In this document: positions 16,463-24,786 of the stretch, in pieces
Layout of the letters: every line of letters starts with the position of its first letter
Position numbering within the stretch: the stretch's first letter is position 1
Assembly: GCF_947501385.1 (NCBI RefSeq)
Contig: NZ_CANMVP010000019.1
Span: forward strand, 38,912-102,911
Reading direction: 5' to 3'
Origin: an uncultured Polaribacter sp.
GTDB lineage: Bacteria > Bacteroidota > Bacteroidia > Flavobacteriales > Flavobacteriaceae
Length of the DNA: 64,000 nt
Program-made: the position numbers and the translations under genes
The notes under the pieces: model-generated
What the model saw: only the letters and a program-made list of their open reading frames with translations
Databases searched by the model: none
Told to the model about the DNA's origin: nothing

Positions 16463-19400
16463 TTAAAAACCAATATTTAATCCTAAAATAAATGTGCGGC
16501 TTTGAGGATAAGAACCCTCATCTACTCCTTCTCTTAATCCACTGTATGAATTTACATCAGGATCAAAACCCGTATAACGCGTCCAAGTAATTACATTTAA
16601 AGCAGAAGCGTATACTTCTACCTTTCTTAAGCCTAAATTATCAATCACAGTATTTGGTAAACTATATCTTAGGTTTACATTTTTCAATTTTATATAAGAA
16701 CCATCTTCTACCCAACGACTTTGAATTCTGCTGTCTGACTGCAAAGGGTCATCTCTTACTGGTTTTGGAAAATTGGTGACATCTCCTTGGTTTCTCCATC
16801 TGTCTAGCGCATCTGTAGAAAGGTTGTTATACCTTACAACAGAGTTTCGCTGATGATTTATTTCACTATAAATATCGTTCCCATAAGAATATTGCAAGAA
16901 GAAACCTAAACTAATGCCTTTATAAGAAAAATTATTGGTGATGCCTCCAAAGAAATCTGGTGTAGCATCTCCAATTATTTGTCTATCATCATTATCAATA
17001 ATATTGTTACCATCTACATCATCCCAAATAGGGTCTCCACCTTTGTAGATGGCACCTAATGCGCCATTTGTTACTTGGTCTACATTATCAGCATCACTTG
17101 CATAGACTCCATTAAATTTCCAACCATAAAAAGTACCTATTGGGCTTCCTTCTTTTAAAATATGATAGTTTCCATTTTGAATAAACCCATTGGTTAATAC
17201 ATTGTCTGGAAGATCTGTTATTTTATTGCGGTTTGTACTAATATTAAAGTTGGTATCCCACTTAAAATCTCCCACTAAATTTCTAGAATTTAACGTGAAT
17301 TCAATACCTCTGTTTTCTATGCTCCCAATGTTTTGCGTTACAAAAGAAAACCCTGTTGTTCTAGGTATGGGTACATTAAATAGTAAATCATCTGTTACTT
17401 TAAGGTATGCATCTGCAACAAGTGTTACTCTGTTGTTTAAGAAAGACAAATCTAACCCTATATTATACTGCGTAGTAGTTTCCCATGTTAAACCAGCGTT
17501 TGACATTACGGATGGAGATGCTCCAGAAAAATCTAAATAATTTGATCCAACAGCAAATTCTCCTTGAGCCGTATAATTTCCAATAGCCTCATTACCCGTT
17601 TGTCCTGCTGTTAAACGTACTTTTCCATCATTTAAAAAGTTTATATTTTCGAAAAAAGATTCATCAGAAAATCTCCACCCTAAAGCTACAGATGGAAAAT
17701 AACCAAATCTTTGATCTTTCCCAAATCTAGACGAACCGTCTGCTCTAAGATTGGCTTCAAATAGATACCTCCCTTTAAAATCGTAAGAAACTCTACCAAA
17801 ATAAGATAATAAAGAATGTTCTGTGGTAATATTTACTTCTTGGTTTGAAATAGTTCCTGCACCATTTAGCGTTATAATATTATCGCTTGAAAAGAAATCA
17901 CCATCTAAACCCGTTCTTTCATATTGCCAGTTTTGAAAACTAAAACCTGCCAACGCAGAGAAGTTGTGATCTTCTTTGAACTGTTTATTATAAGTCAGAA
18001 TTGTTTCATTACCCCATGTTAAATTATTAATTGCTCTTACTTCACCACTATTATAACCTTCACGATAATCTAACGTAGCTGGGAGAAATTTATCTTCTTT
18101 CATAGATAAAAAGTCTAAATTGATGTTACTTCTTAACTTAAGTCCTTCTAGAATGTTATATTCAGCATATTGATTGCCAATAATTCTGTTGGTTTTGTTG
18201 TTATTTGTGGCTAATTCTGCAAGTCCAACAGGGTTTCTTCTTCCAAATTGATATCCATTGTAAGAACCATCTGGTAAGTATAATGCAAAAATTGGGGGAC
18301 GAATTAATAATTCTCTGATGATACTTAAGTTATTGGTACCTCCAGCATTGATTCTTTTATTGAAAGCATTTGTGTAAGAAATACTTTGACCAAAAGTTAA
18401 TTTTTCTGAAGCTTTAAAATCTACATTTAATCTAGAGGTAACTCTTCTATAATTAGAGTTTAAAATGATCCCATCTTGATTTAAGAATGAAGAACTCCAA
18501 GCATACTTAACGTTTTCTGAACCTCCTCTTACAGAAACATCTATTTTCTGCTGAGGAGCGGGTACCAACAATTCCTTTTGCCAATCTACATCGCCATTGT
18601 TTCTAGGATTTAAAGAATCTAAAACAATCCCATTGGGAATGTTTGGATTCTCCATATTATTATAGGAATCAATAATTACTGCTCTGTACTGACTCGCATT
18701 TAAAACACTCAATTTTCTTGTGATCTCGCTGATACCTGTAAAAATATTAACGTCTATTTGTGTTTTTCCAGATTTTCCTCTTTTAGTAGTAATTAAAACC
18801 ACGCCGTTTGCTGCTCTAGAACCGTATATTGCTGTTGAAGCGGCATCTTTTAGTATTTCTATAGATTCAATATCATTAGGATTGATATCTGCTAGTGGAT
18901 TTAATCCAAAATTTTCGGTTCCATTTAGTGAAGACAGTGAATTTGATTCAATGGGAACACCATCTACCACGTAAAGTGGCGTGTTGCCCGAATTTAATGA
19001 AGAATTACCTCTAACTTTTATAGACATTCCTCCACCAGGAGCACCAGAATTTGAGACCACTTGCACACCCGCAGCTCTACCTTGCAAGGCAGATATAGGG
19101 TCTTGTAAACTGGTCTGAGTTATCTCTTCGCTATCTATAGAAACGATAGCACCTGTTATATTTCTTTTCTTTTTAACTCCGTATGCCACAACAACCAATT
19201 CGTCAAGTACATTTAATGCTGGTGATAATTTTACATTAAAGAATTTTTTATTTCCAACAATGATCTCTAAGGAATCGTACCCTAAATAGGAAAATACTAA
19301 AACACTATTTGCAGATACTTCATTCATTTTAAAAGATCCATCAATTTCAGTAAGCACCCCAATATTAGATCCTTTAAGAATTACAGTAACCTCTGCTATA

Positions 19401-19561
19401 GGTTCATTTGTAACCTCATCTATTACTTTGCCACTTATCGAAAAATCTTGCGATTGCAACTGCACAACAAAAAACAAAAACATAAAAAATAAAACAGTTG
19501 ATTTATTTACAAATTTCCAAGCTAAGAGATTTGAAAAAAGGTTTTGAGCTGATTTTTTCAT
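16463..19561 (-). CDS. susC: SusC-like TonB-dependent transporter
   Basis: The 1032-aa outer-membrane TonB-dependent importer of oligosaccharides starts the operon. After a signal segment (STVLFFMFLFFVVQLQSQ, about 21-38) come a carboxypeptidase-D-like domain (ISGKVIDEVTNEPIAEVTV), a TonB-box-like stretch (LDELVVVAYGVKKK) and the plug (TGAIVSIDSEEI...LQGRAAGVQVVSNSGAPG), with the hallmark TPLYVVDGVPIE and GSRAANGVVLITTKRG. The beta-barrel fills the rest and ends in the aromatic FILGLNIGF. It is controlled by a promoter with a perfect palindromic operator 54-77 bp upstream of the start codon. Confidence 0.95.
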   Translation of the reverse strand: MKKSAQNLFSNLLAWKFVNKSTVLFFMFLFFVVQLQSQDFSISGKVIDEVTNEPIAEVTVILKGSNIGVLTEIDGSFKMNEVSANSVLVFSYLGYDSLEIIVGNKKFFNVKLSPALNVLDELVVVAYGVKKKRNITGAIVSIDSEEITQTSLQDPISALQGRAAGVQVVSNSGAPGGGMSIKVRGNSSLNSGNTPLYVVDGVPIESNSLSSLNGTENFGLNPLADINPNDIESIEILKDAASTAIYGSRAANGVVLITTKRGKSGKTQIDVNIFTGISEITRKLSVLNASQYRAVIIDSYNNMENPNIPNGIVLDSLNPRNNGDVDWQKELLVPAPQQKIDVSVRGGSENVKYAWSSSFLNQDGIILNSNYRRVTSRLNVDFKASEKLTFGQSISYTNAFNKRINAGGTNNLSIIRELLIRPPIFALYLPDGSYNGYQFGRRNPVGLAELATNNNKTNRIIGNQYAEYNILEGLKLRSNINLDFLSMKEDKFLPATLDYREGYNSGEVRAINNLTWGNETILTYNKQFKEDHNFSALAGFSFQNWQYERTGLDGDFFSSDNIITLNGAGTISNQEVNITTEHSLLSYFGRVSYDFKGRYLFEANLRADGSSRFGKDQRFGYFPSVALGWRFSDESFFENINFLNDGKVRLTAGQTGNEAIGNYTAQGEFAVGSNYLDFSGASPSVMSNAGLTWETTTQYNIGLDLSFLNNRVTLVADAYLKVTDDLLFNVPIPRTTGFSFVTQNIGSIENRGIEFTLNSRNLVGDFKWDTNFNISTNRNKITDLPDNVLTNGFIQNGNYHILKEGSPIGTFYGWKFNGVYASDADNVDQVTNGALGAIYKGGDPIWDDVDGNNIIDNDDRQIIGDATPDFFGGITNNFSYKGISLGFFLQYSYGNDIYSEINHQRNSVVRYNNLSTDALDRWRNQGDVTNFPKPVRDDPLQSDSRIQSRWVEDGSYIKLKNVNLRYSLPNTVIDNLGLRKVEVYASALNVITWTRYTGFDPDVNSYSGLREGVDEGSYPQSRTFILGLNIGF

Positions 19562-19594
19562 AAATTAAATATTTATTTTGAGTGTAATTTTCAT

Positions 19595-19638
19595 CAAATA
19601 TAATAAAATACTTTTATTATGCAAACGTTTGCATAATA
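19595..19638 (-). promoter_or_regulatory. susC promoter with 24-bp perfect palindromic operator
   Basis: Positions 19615-19638 form a perfect 24-bp palindrome centred on GCAAACGTTTGC (19621-19632) with TATTAT/ATAATA arms. On the minus strand its TTTG (19622-19625) is 19 bp from the -7 box TATATTTG (19595-19602), so the operator covers the -33 element. The core is identical to the operator at 9016-9027. Confidence 0.8.
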
Positions 19639-19670
19639 TTTAACTAAATATAGAATTATATTTATCTCAA

Positions 19671-20001
19671 ACCCGTTGTGCATTTTGATAAATTCTGTCA
19701 ATTCGAGACCCAAGAAAAAATTTTTATCAAGCGGTTGGAATGACGTAATGTCTCCTCGAGCGCAGTCGAGAGGTTTTAATGAGGTCTCGACTGCGCTCGA
19801 CCAGACATATATTAATAATCTGTAAAACAGTAACTTAAAAGCTATGTCAATGGTAGTGAATTTCACGATTGAAATGAGTGAAATTTGTATCGAGAATAAG
19901 AATTTTCGTTTCTAAACTAGTTCTCTATACAATTTTTTTTATCAAAAAATCACTTGAACTGATATTTTGGAATATATTTAAACTCAAAATGCACAACGGG
20001 T
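19671..20001. mobile_element. MITE-like non-autonomous element with TIRs and target duplication
   Basis: An 18-bp inverted repeat bounds the element: AACCCGTTGTGCATTTTG at 19670-19687 and its exact reverse complement at 19985-20002. The flanks carry the direct repeat TTTATCTCAAA (19661-19671 and 20001-20011). Depending on where the ends are placed, the duplication is 7-11 bp; with ends ACCCG...CGGGT it is 9 bp (TTATCTCAA). No transposase is encoded. The interior holds a 16-bp perfect stem at 19756-19800. It is inserted about 33 bp upstream of the susC operator. The element family is unknown to me. Confidence 0.75.
19756..19800. repeat. 16-bp perfect inverted repeat inside the MITE-like element
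   Basis: TCGAGCGCAGTCGAGA (19756-19771) is followed after 13 nt by its exact reverse complement (19785-19800). It is much more GC-rich than its surroundings. From memory this core is a frequently dispersed palindrome in flavobacterial genomes; the copy number here is unknown. Confidence 0.75.
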
Positions 20002-20059
20002 TTATCTCAAATAAAAAGTTTCAACAAAAAGATATCTCTAAAACTGACTGACAGTAAAT

Positions 20060-20347
20060 ATGGGTACAGAAATTTATTTTCCAACACCTTATCCTAAACT
20101 TACCTTCTATCAAGACAAATTAGTTCAAATTTGGACGGTTATAAAAGATGGATTGCATGAATAAAATGAAAAATTATTTTACTTTTTACAGAAACTCACT
20201 CGAAGAAAACTCGATTAGCAATATTTGGATTAGCAATCAAGACGAAGAAAAAATTTAAGTTTATGACAATCTTTATCTTATGATATCACTCCCGAAATCG
20301 TTAAGAATATGACAGTCAAGAACCCTGCGTTATGGGTTTATAACTAA
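20060..20347 (+). pseudogene. decayed small reading frame, function unknown
   Basis: Three coding-like stretches follow each other in different frames. The first opens at the ATG at 20060 (MGTEIYFPTPYPKLTFYQD) and stops at 20164. The second opens at 20166 (MKNYFTFYRNSLEENSIS) and stops at the TAA in ...EEKI. The third reads YDITPEIVKNMTVKNPALW and stops at 20347. Frame changes between plausible peptide stretches suggest a gene broken by small indels. No family is recognised. It lies between the MITE-like element and the ecsC-like gene. It could also be non-coding DNA with chance short frames. Confidence 0.35.
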
Positions 20348-20368
20348 GATTAGACTTAGAAGCAAAGT

Positions 20369-21148
20369 TTATATTTCTTCGTAAATCTTTTTAACAAATT
20401 CTGAATCGTATTTTTTTTCAAGTTTTCTGATGATAAAATGCCCTTTGGCCATGTCTTGAAAATGATTCATAAATATGGTATTTATCAATGCTCCACCCGC
20501 TGCTCCAACTATTGGAATGGCTTGTCCAGCCATTTTTTCTGCAATTTGTATGCTAAATCTTTCTGCAATTTTTGTAATTAGTTTTAAAATAATGGGTGCA
20601 CCTTCTTCAACAATTCCTTTTTCAGTAATAAATTTCGCAACTTCAGAAACTGATTTTGCCAACAATGCTTTTATTGCGTAATACCCTGTTTCTGTGCCAT
20701 CATCTAATTTAGAGGTTCCTCCAAGCGCAAAAACTTCTAAGCAGGCAAGTTTTGTTTCAATGGTATGAATTGATTCTCCTTGTTCTCTAGAGATATCTGC
20801 AATAGACCGCAACATGATTGTTGTTGAAATGGGCAGTTCTATAGCCAAACCGGCTAATCCAAAGAAGCCTCCAACACCTCCACTTGCTGCCACAGCAATT
20901 TTATGAACTGCATTAGAAGATTTTTTCATAGGATGGTCTTTCATCGTAAATATGGCTCCGTTTGCAGCTTTAAGCAATGATTTTTGAGCGACCTCTCCTA
21001 ATTTGTCGCTCCACTTTTTAGGCAGGCTTTCGAATCCTCTTTCTATAGGATCTCCGATTAAATTGGTAATTTTTGCAGCTAAATCAGGGTTTTCTAGCAG
21101 TTTTTTTGCACTTCTTATTTCTTCTAAATCATTTTCCGTAATATGCAT
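20369..21148 (-). CDS. EcsC-family protein
   Basis: The 259-aa protein matches the EcsC family (PF12787). An amphipathic N-terminus is followed by HKIAVAASGGVGGFFGLAGL and ELPISTTIMLRSIADISREQGE, the most conserved EcsC stretch, then KLACLEVFALGG. A glycine/alanine-rich hydrophobic segment (AGQAIPIVGAAGGALINTIF) near residue 215 suggests membrane association. The molecular role of EcsC proteins is not established; the name comes from a Bacillus ABC-exporter operon that is absent here. It appears monocistronic. Confidence 0.85.
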   Translation of the reverse strand: MHITENDLEEIRSAKKLLENPDLAAKITNLIGDPIERGFESLPKKWSDKLGEVAQKSLLKAANGAIFTMKDHPMKKSSNAVHKIAVAASGGVGGFFGLAGLAIELPISTTIMLRSIADISREQGESIHTIETKLACLEVFALGGTSKLDDGTETGYYAIKALLAKSVSEVAKFITEKGIVEEGAPIILKLITKIAERFSIQIAEKMAGQAIPIVGAAGGALINTIFMNHFQDMAKGHFIIRKLEKKYDSEFVKKIYEEI

Positions 21149-21533
21149 TCAATTTTTAGTTTTTGAAAGAATAGTTTTATAGGCCTGCTTTTTTTAGCAG
21201 TTTCTATATATCTACTGTATGTTCACGTTCAAAAATACCAAAAATTACTCTTTCAACCCAATTCTACTTTTGCCATTGTGCTCTTTACATAAAGGCGATT
21301 TTTTTTTATCGGGTATACACAAATCATCATTTTCCTTTTTTGGGCTTTTATAGAGCATCTTTTTTTACTCTTTTACTTACTCTTAAAACTACTCTCTTGA
21401 AGCAAAGAATTCTTTATACGATTTTACTTCTAAAAAAACTGTGTGGTTATTTTTAAGCTACTAAAAACCCCCATTGAATTTATTCAATGGGGGTTTTACT
21501 TTTTCTAATTCACAGTTCTAACCAAACTTTTTT
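21149..21533. other. 385-bp intergenic region containing one terminator
   Basis: No reading frame with coding character is seen. The only clear structure is the terminator at 21464-21497. The rest is T-rich sequence in front of the ecsC-like gene and presumably contains its promoter, but no convincing TAnnTTTG/TTG pair on the minus strand could be assigned. Confidence 0.5.
21464..21497 (-). terminator. strong intrinsic terminator
   Basis: AAAACCCCCATTGAAT (21464-21479) pairs perfectly with ATTCAATGGGGGTTTT (21482-21497) over a 2-nt loop, with A/T tracts on both sides. It lies 37 bp downstream of the four-helix-bundle gene on the minus strand. Confidence 0.85.
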
Positions 21534-21974
21534 TTAACTTTCCTTTCTCAATCTCAATTTTACAATTCCATTTAAAATAGCACTTTTTTGTGTTTCTAAC
21601 GTATCTCTTAATCTTAAAGGCAAATCTTTTCTATTTAAAATATCATTATAATCTTTTAAAGAGTTTTTTTCACTTTCAATAATTTCATCAATAACCATTG
21701 TTAAACCAGTTGTATTTAAAATAGACTTCGGGTTTACCCATCTACTAATTTCTCTTCTATTTTTTGAAGATTGTCTAACAGGAACAGCGTTAATTTGCAA
21801 AAAACACTGTTTCAATTCTAAAGTATAATTATTTCTTTCAGAATATTTCAAATTAGAAATAGATTGTATGAGCGGGTTAGTTGTATTTTTTGCTATTTTA
21901 TAATAGCCTAATTCTGAATCAATAGAATTTTCTAAAATACAATCTAACTTACTAAACAATTCTTCACCTTTCAT
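21534..21974 (-). CDS. PA2169-family (DUF2383-like) four-helix-bundle protein
   Basis: The 146-aa, mostly helical cytosolic protein has the organisation of the PA2169/DUF2383 ferritin-like group: an N-terminal helix with DSELGYYKIAKNT, a second helix with ERNNYTLELKQCFLQ, a loop, then IIESEKNSLKDYNDIL and a basic C-terminal helix (RDTLETQKSAILNGIVKLR). No metal-binding ExxH motif is evident. Members often respond to envelope or general stress; nothing here establishes its role. The gene has its own strong terminator and appears monocistronic. Confidence 0.6.
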   Translation of the reverse strand: MKGEELFSKLDCILENSIDSELGYYKIAKNTTNPLIQSISNLKYSERNNYTLELKQCFLQINAVPVRQSSKNRREISRWVNPKSILNTTGLTMVIDEIIESEKNSLKDYNDILNRKDLPLRLRDTLETQKSAILNGIVKLRLRKES

Positions 21975-22195
21975 TTTTATAAATACTTACCAGTTTGAAT
22001 TAAAATTTATGACAAAACTATTCTATAGACATTATATTGCTTAACAATTAAAAGGAAAAATTTAACACAAATGGGCTAAAAAAAACGCTTGTAATTAGAG
22101 TAAATTTATTTAAAAAACCGTAAAAAAGTCAATAATATCAAGGTAAATCGTTAATGATTTACTCTATTCTGTTACTAAATACTTTCATATCGAAA

Positions 22196-22203
22196 TATAT
22201 TTG
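22196..22203 (+). promoter_or_regulatory. -7 promoter box of the AraC-BLUF gene
   Basis: TATATTTG lies 13 bp before the ATG at 22217 and downstream of the other in-frame ATG at 22154. A transcript from this box would exclude the 22154 start, which decides the start codon in favour of 22217. The leader would be very short. Confidence 0.5.
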
Positions 22204-22216
22204 TACCAAAAAATTT

Positions 22217-23674
22217 ATGTTGATAAACACTTTAAACGCTATTGATTCTTTAAGAAGTATTTCTGCAAAACTAAATGGTAATTTTGTAGAGAGTAGCTAT
22301 GGAGGTTTCTTGACATTCAAAAATAATTGTGGCAAAGGTACTGCAAAAGCATTTCAACTATTTTCAGGTTTAGAAGTTGTAACTGTAAATATTCAGTCTG
22401 AAAAACAAATAGTTTTAGAAAATCTCTATACTGGAAAAAACTGCTTGCATTTTATCTTTTGTGCTGAAGGAAACCTCTTTCATCATTTTGATGATAGTTT
22501 AGAAAAACAAACCATTAGTAGGTTACAAAACGTAATTGTAGAAAGTTACCAAAACAGGTCTAGTAAAATAGTTATCGAAAAAAATGCTAAAGTTAAATTC
22601 AGCATCATAACTATTGTCGAAATTGATACACTTTCTACTGAAATGAATATTGGAAGTAAGCTCTCTGAATTGCTTTCTAACGTTTTATCTAATTTAAACA
22701 AAACTGAAGAGTATGCTTATTTTGGTGAAATTTCTAACAAAGCTGCAGTGCATGTAGAAACACTAATTAACACCAACTTATCTGGTTTGTCTAACATTTT
22801 AATAAATGAGGCGGCGGTTTTTAAAATTTTGGCAGAGCAGTATTCAAGTCATAGTAAAGACATCGAATCTTTAGATAATCTGAATCCTTTATCTAAGTGC
22901 GATACTTTAAAAATTATTCAGCTAAGTGAATATATCAGTCATAATTTAAGTGAAAACATTTGTTTAGACAAACTTTGTGATTTAAGTGGTTTGAATAAAA
23001 AGAAAATTCAAAAAGGATTTCAATTCTTTTTTGATGAAACTGTAAATAAATTTATTTCGAACTTAAGAGTTTTAAAAGCAAAAGAGCTTTTAGAAAATTC
23101 TGACCATACTGTTTCTGAAATTGTTTATAAAATAGGGTTGAATAGCAGAAGCTATTTCTCTAAAATATTTTACAACAAATACGGTTTATTGCCAACAGAA
23201 TATAGAAAATACCATCACATTGCAAACCCAACTTTTGAGATTGTTTATTCGTCTAAAGCAAAAGAAAACATTACCAAAGAAGATTTACAAAGCATTTTAG
23301 ACCCTTCTAAAAAGAAGAATGAATCTTTAGGAATTTCTAGTTGTTTGGTCTATCATAAAAATTCGTTCTATCAAATCTTAGAAGGTCCTAAAAAAGAAGT
23401 GCTCAACTTAGTAGAAAAGATTAAAAAAGACGAAAGAAATAGTAATCTATCTGTTTTATACAGTGGTATAAAATCTGGTAGAACTTTTAAAGAATGGAGC
23501 ATGTCTTTGGTGCAAGGGGAATTTTCAATCGATGGTAAGCCAGAAGATAATTTCGATGCTTTTAAAGTAGATTTTTTACCTCATACAGATATGAAAAATC
23601 TGTTAGCGATAAAATACATGTGGGAAAAAGCTAGAAATTATTTAATTGTACAACAACAAAGAACTTATTCTTAG
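22217..23674 (+). CDS. AraC-type regulator fused to a BLUF blue-light sensor
   Basis: This 485-aa protein is read as a light-sensing transcription factor. Residues 1-230 are a sensor domain shared with the adjacent paralogue. Residues 233-335 are an AraC-type double HTH (LSEYISHNLSENICLDKLCD, then TVSEIVYKIGLNSRSYFSKIF). Residues 339-435 are a BLUF FAD-binding domain. Key BLUF residues are Tyr344 (IVYSS), Asn368 (KKNESLGISS), Gln386 (FYQILEGP), Trp427 and Met429 (EWSMSL). Their spacing of 24, 18, 41 and 2 equals that of AppA (Y21, N45, Q63, W104, M106). A 50-residue helical tail follows. The start at 22217 aligns with the paralogue; 22154 would add 21 residues. It is convergent with, and overlaps by 4 bp, the paralogue at 23671. 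Confidence 0.9.
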   Translation: MLINTLNAIDSLRSISAKLNGNFVESSYGGFLTFKNNCGKGTAKAFQLFSGLEVVTVNIQSEKQIVLENLYTGKNCLHFIFCAEGNLFHHFDDSLEKQTISRLQNVIVESYQNRSSKIVIEKNAKVKFSIITIVEIDTLSTEMNIGSKLSELLSNVLSNLNKTEEYAYFGEISNKAAVHVETLINTNLSGLSNILINEAAVFKILAEQYSSHSKDIESLDNLNPLSKCDTLKIIQLSEYISHNLSENICLDKLCDLSGLNKKKIQKGFQFFFDETVNKFISNLRVLKAKELLENSDHTVSEIVYKIGLNSRSYFSKIFYNKYGLLPTEYRKYHHIANPTFEIVYSSKAKENITKEDLQSILDPSKKKNESLGISSCLVYHKNSFYQILEGPKKEVLNLVEKIKKDERNSNLSVLYSGIKSGRTFKEWSMSLVQGEFSIDGKPEDNFDAFKVDFLPHTDMKNLLAIKYMWEKARNYLIVQQQRTYS

Positions 23675-24702
23675 TAGAAACGAACTTTAGACAATCTAGA
23701 ACCTCTATATTTAGAAGGACTTACACCATAACGTTCTTTAAAAATTTTAGACAGGTAGCTATTGCTAAGTATACCTACTTTATCTGCAATTTCTCCTATT
23801 GAAAAATTTGTTTTTTCGAGCAATTCTCTAACTTCTGTCAAACGTTTATTTCTAATAAAATCGTGTACAGAGCAGTTGTAATAATCTTTAAAAATTTTCT
23901 GAATTTTTGTTTCTGAAAGGAGATGATTGTTAGCAATAACATCTATGGTTGGCAATTCGCTTAAATTCTCTTCTATAAAATCAGAGATTTCTAGAACCGT
24001 ATCTACGTCTTCTACACTTAGATTATGAAGATGTTCACTATGTTTTTCTCCTAAATAGGTTTCTAAAGTATCTGAAAGAATGCTATACGTTAAACCTTCT
24101 TTGTAAAGAGAACCTATAAAACCCTTTTTTTTATTGGTAGTAATTTTATTAATCAATTCGAAGATTTCTGCACCAAATAAATATTTAAAAAAGAACGGAT
24201 TTATGGCTTTTACATCTCTTAAAAGAGTATTTAAGTCGTCATTTAAATCAAATTTAAAAGATTTTAGCTTGTGCTCAAACAAGTTTCTGTTCAATTCTAA
24301 ACTAAAAATCACAATATTTTTATTCTTTGGAATTTTAAAAGAATGGTGCTTATCTATAGAACTTCCTATAATGGCACCACTATATTTATCTATGCCTTCA
24401 AAAGTGGCTTCTTGATTAAATTTATGATAAAACTTATCGCCTAAATTAAATACAAATTTTAACGGATTCACTTTGTGCTTCTCCATTTCAATTACAAAAT
24501 CTTCTTTAAAATTATAAGAAGTTTCTAAAATTCCTAAACCAGATGCAAACTGTGTTGCTTTTAAAAAACCTGAACCAATATCATCTGGTATGGTTAGTTT
24601 TGTAATGTTATGCTCTTCTAAACAAAGCACATTCATCTTTTTTGCAACACCTTTTACAAGATCTTCTACATATAAGTCTTCAATAGTAACTTTTTTAGTC
24701 AT
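23671..24702 (-). CDS. AraC-family regulator, BLUF-less paralogue
   Basis: The 343-aa protein has an N-terminal sensor domain (about 1-225) and a C-terminal AraC double HTH (about 230-335: DFIEENLSELPTIDVIANNH and FSIGEIADKVGILSNSYLSK). It resembles the AraC-BLUF protein across both domains, for example in SGLGILETSYNF against SGLEVVTVNIQS and in the HTH, but it stops right after the HTH (KYRGSRLSKVRFY). It lies tail-to-tail with the BLUF version, the two stop regions overlapping by 4 bp. The likely origin is duplication with gain or loss of BLUF. Target genes are unknown; the divergent HupE-like gene is one candidate. Confidence 0.85.
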   Translation of the reverse strand: MTKKVTIEDLYVEDLVKGVAKKMNVLCLEEHNITKLTIPDDIGSGFLKATQFASGLGILETSYNFKEDFVIEMEKHKVNPLKFVFNLGDKFYHKFNQEATFEGIDKYSGAIIGSSIDKHHSFKIPKNKNIVIFSLELNRNLFEHKLKSFKFDLNDDLNTLLRDVKAINPFFFKYLFGAEIFELINKITTNKKKGFIGSLYKEGLTYSILSDTLETYLGEKHSEHLHNLSVEDVDTVLEISDFIEENLSELPTIDVIANNHLLSETKIQKIFKDYYNCSVHDFIRNKRLTEVRELLEKTNFSIGEIADKVGILSNSYLSKIFKERYGVSPSKYRGSRLSKVRFY

Positions 24703-24786
24703 TCTTCCTCAGAGAATTTACCGCAATATAATTCTTTCTGATATGAATCCAATTAAAAAAATTATGATCTTAGATATTTTCTTTTA

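Noticed and set aside
19594..19866. 90-codon minus-strand frame upstream of susC
   Set aside because: It runs through the susC promoter, the operator and half of the MITE-like element, including its hairpin; non-coding.
22154..22216. Earlier ATG for the AraC-BLUF gene
   Set aside because: The extra residues are hydrophobic and unlike the paralogue, and the TATATTTG box lies after this ATG. Not fully excluded.
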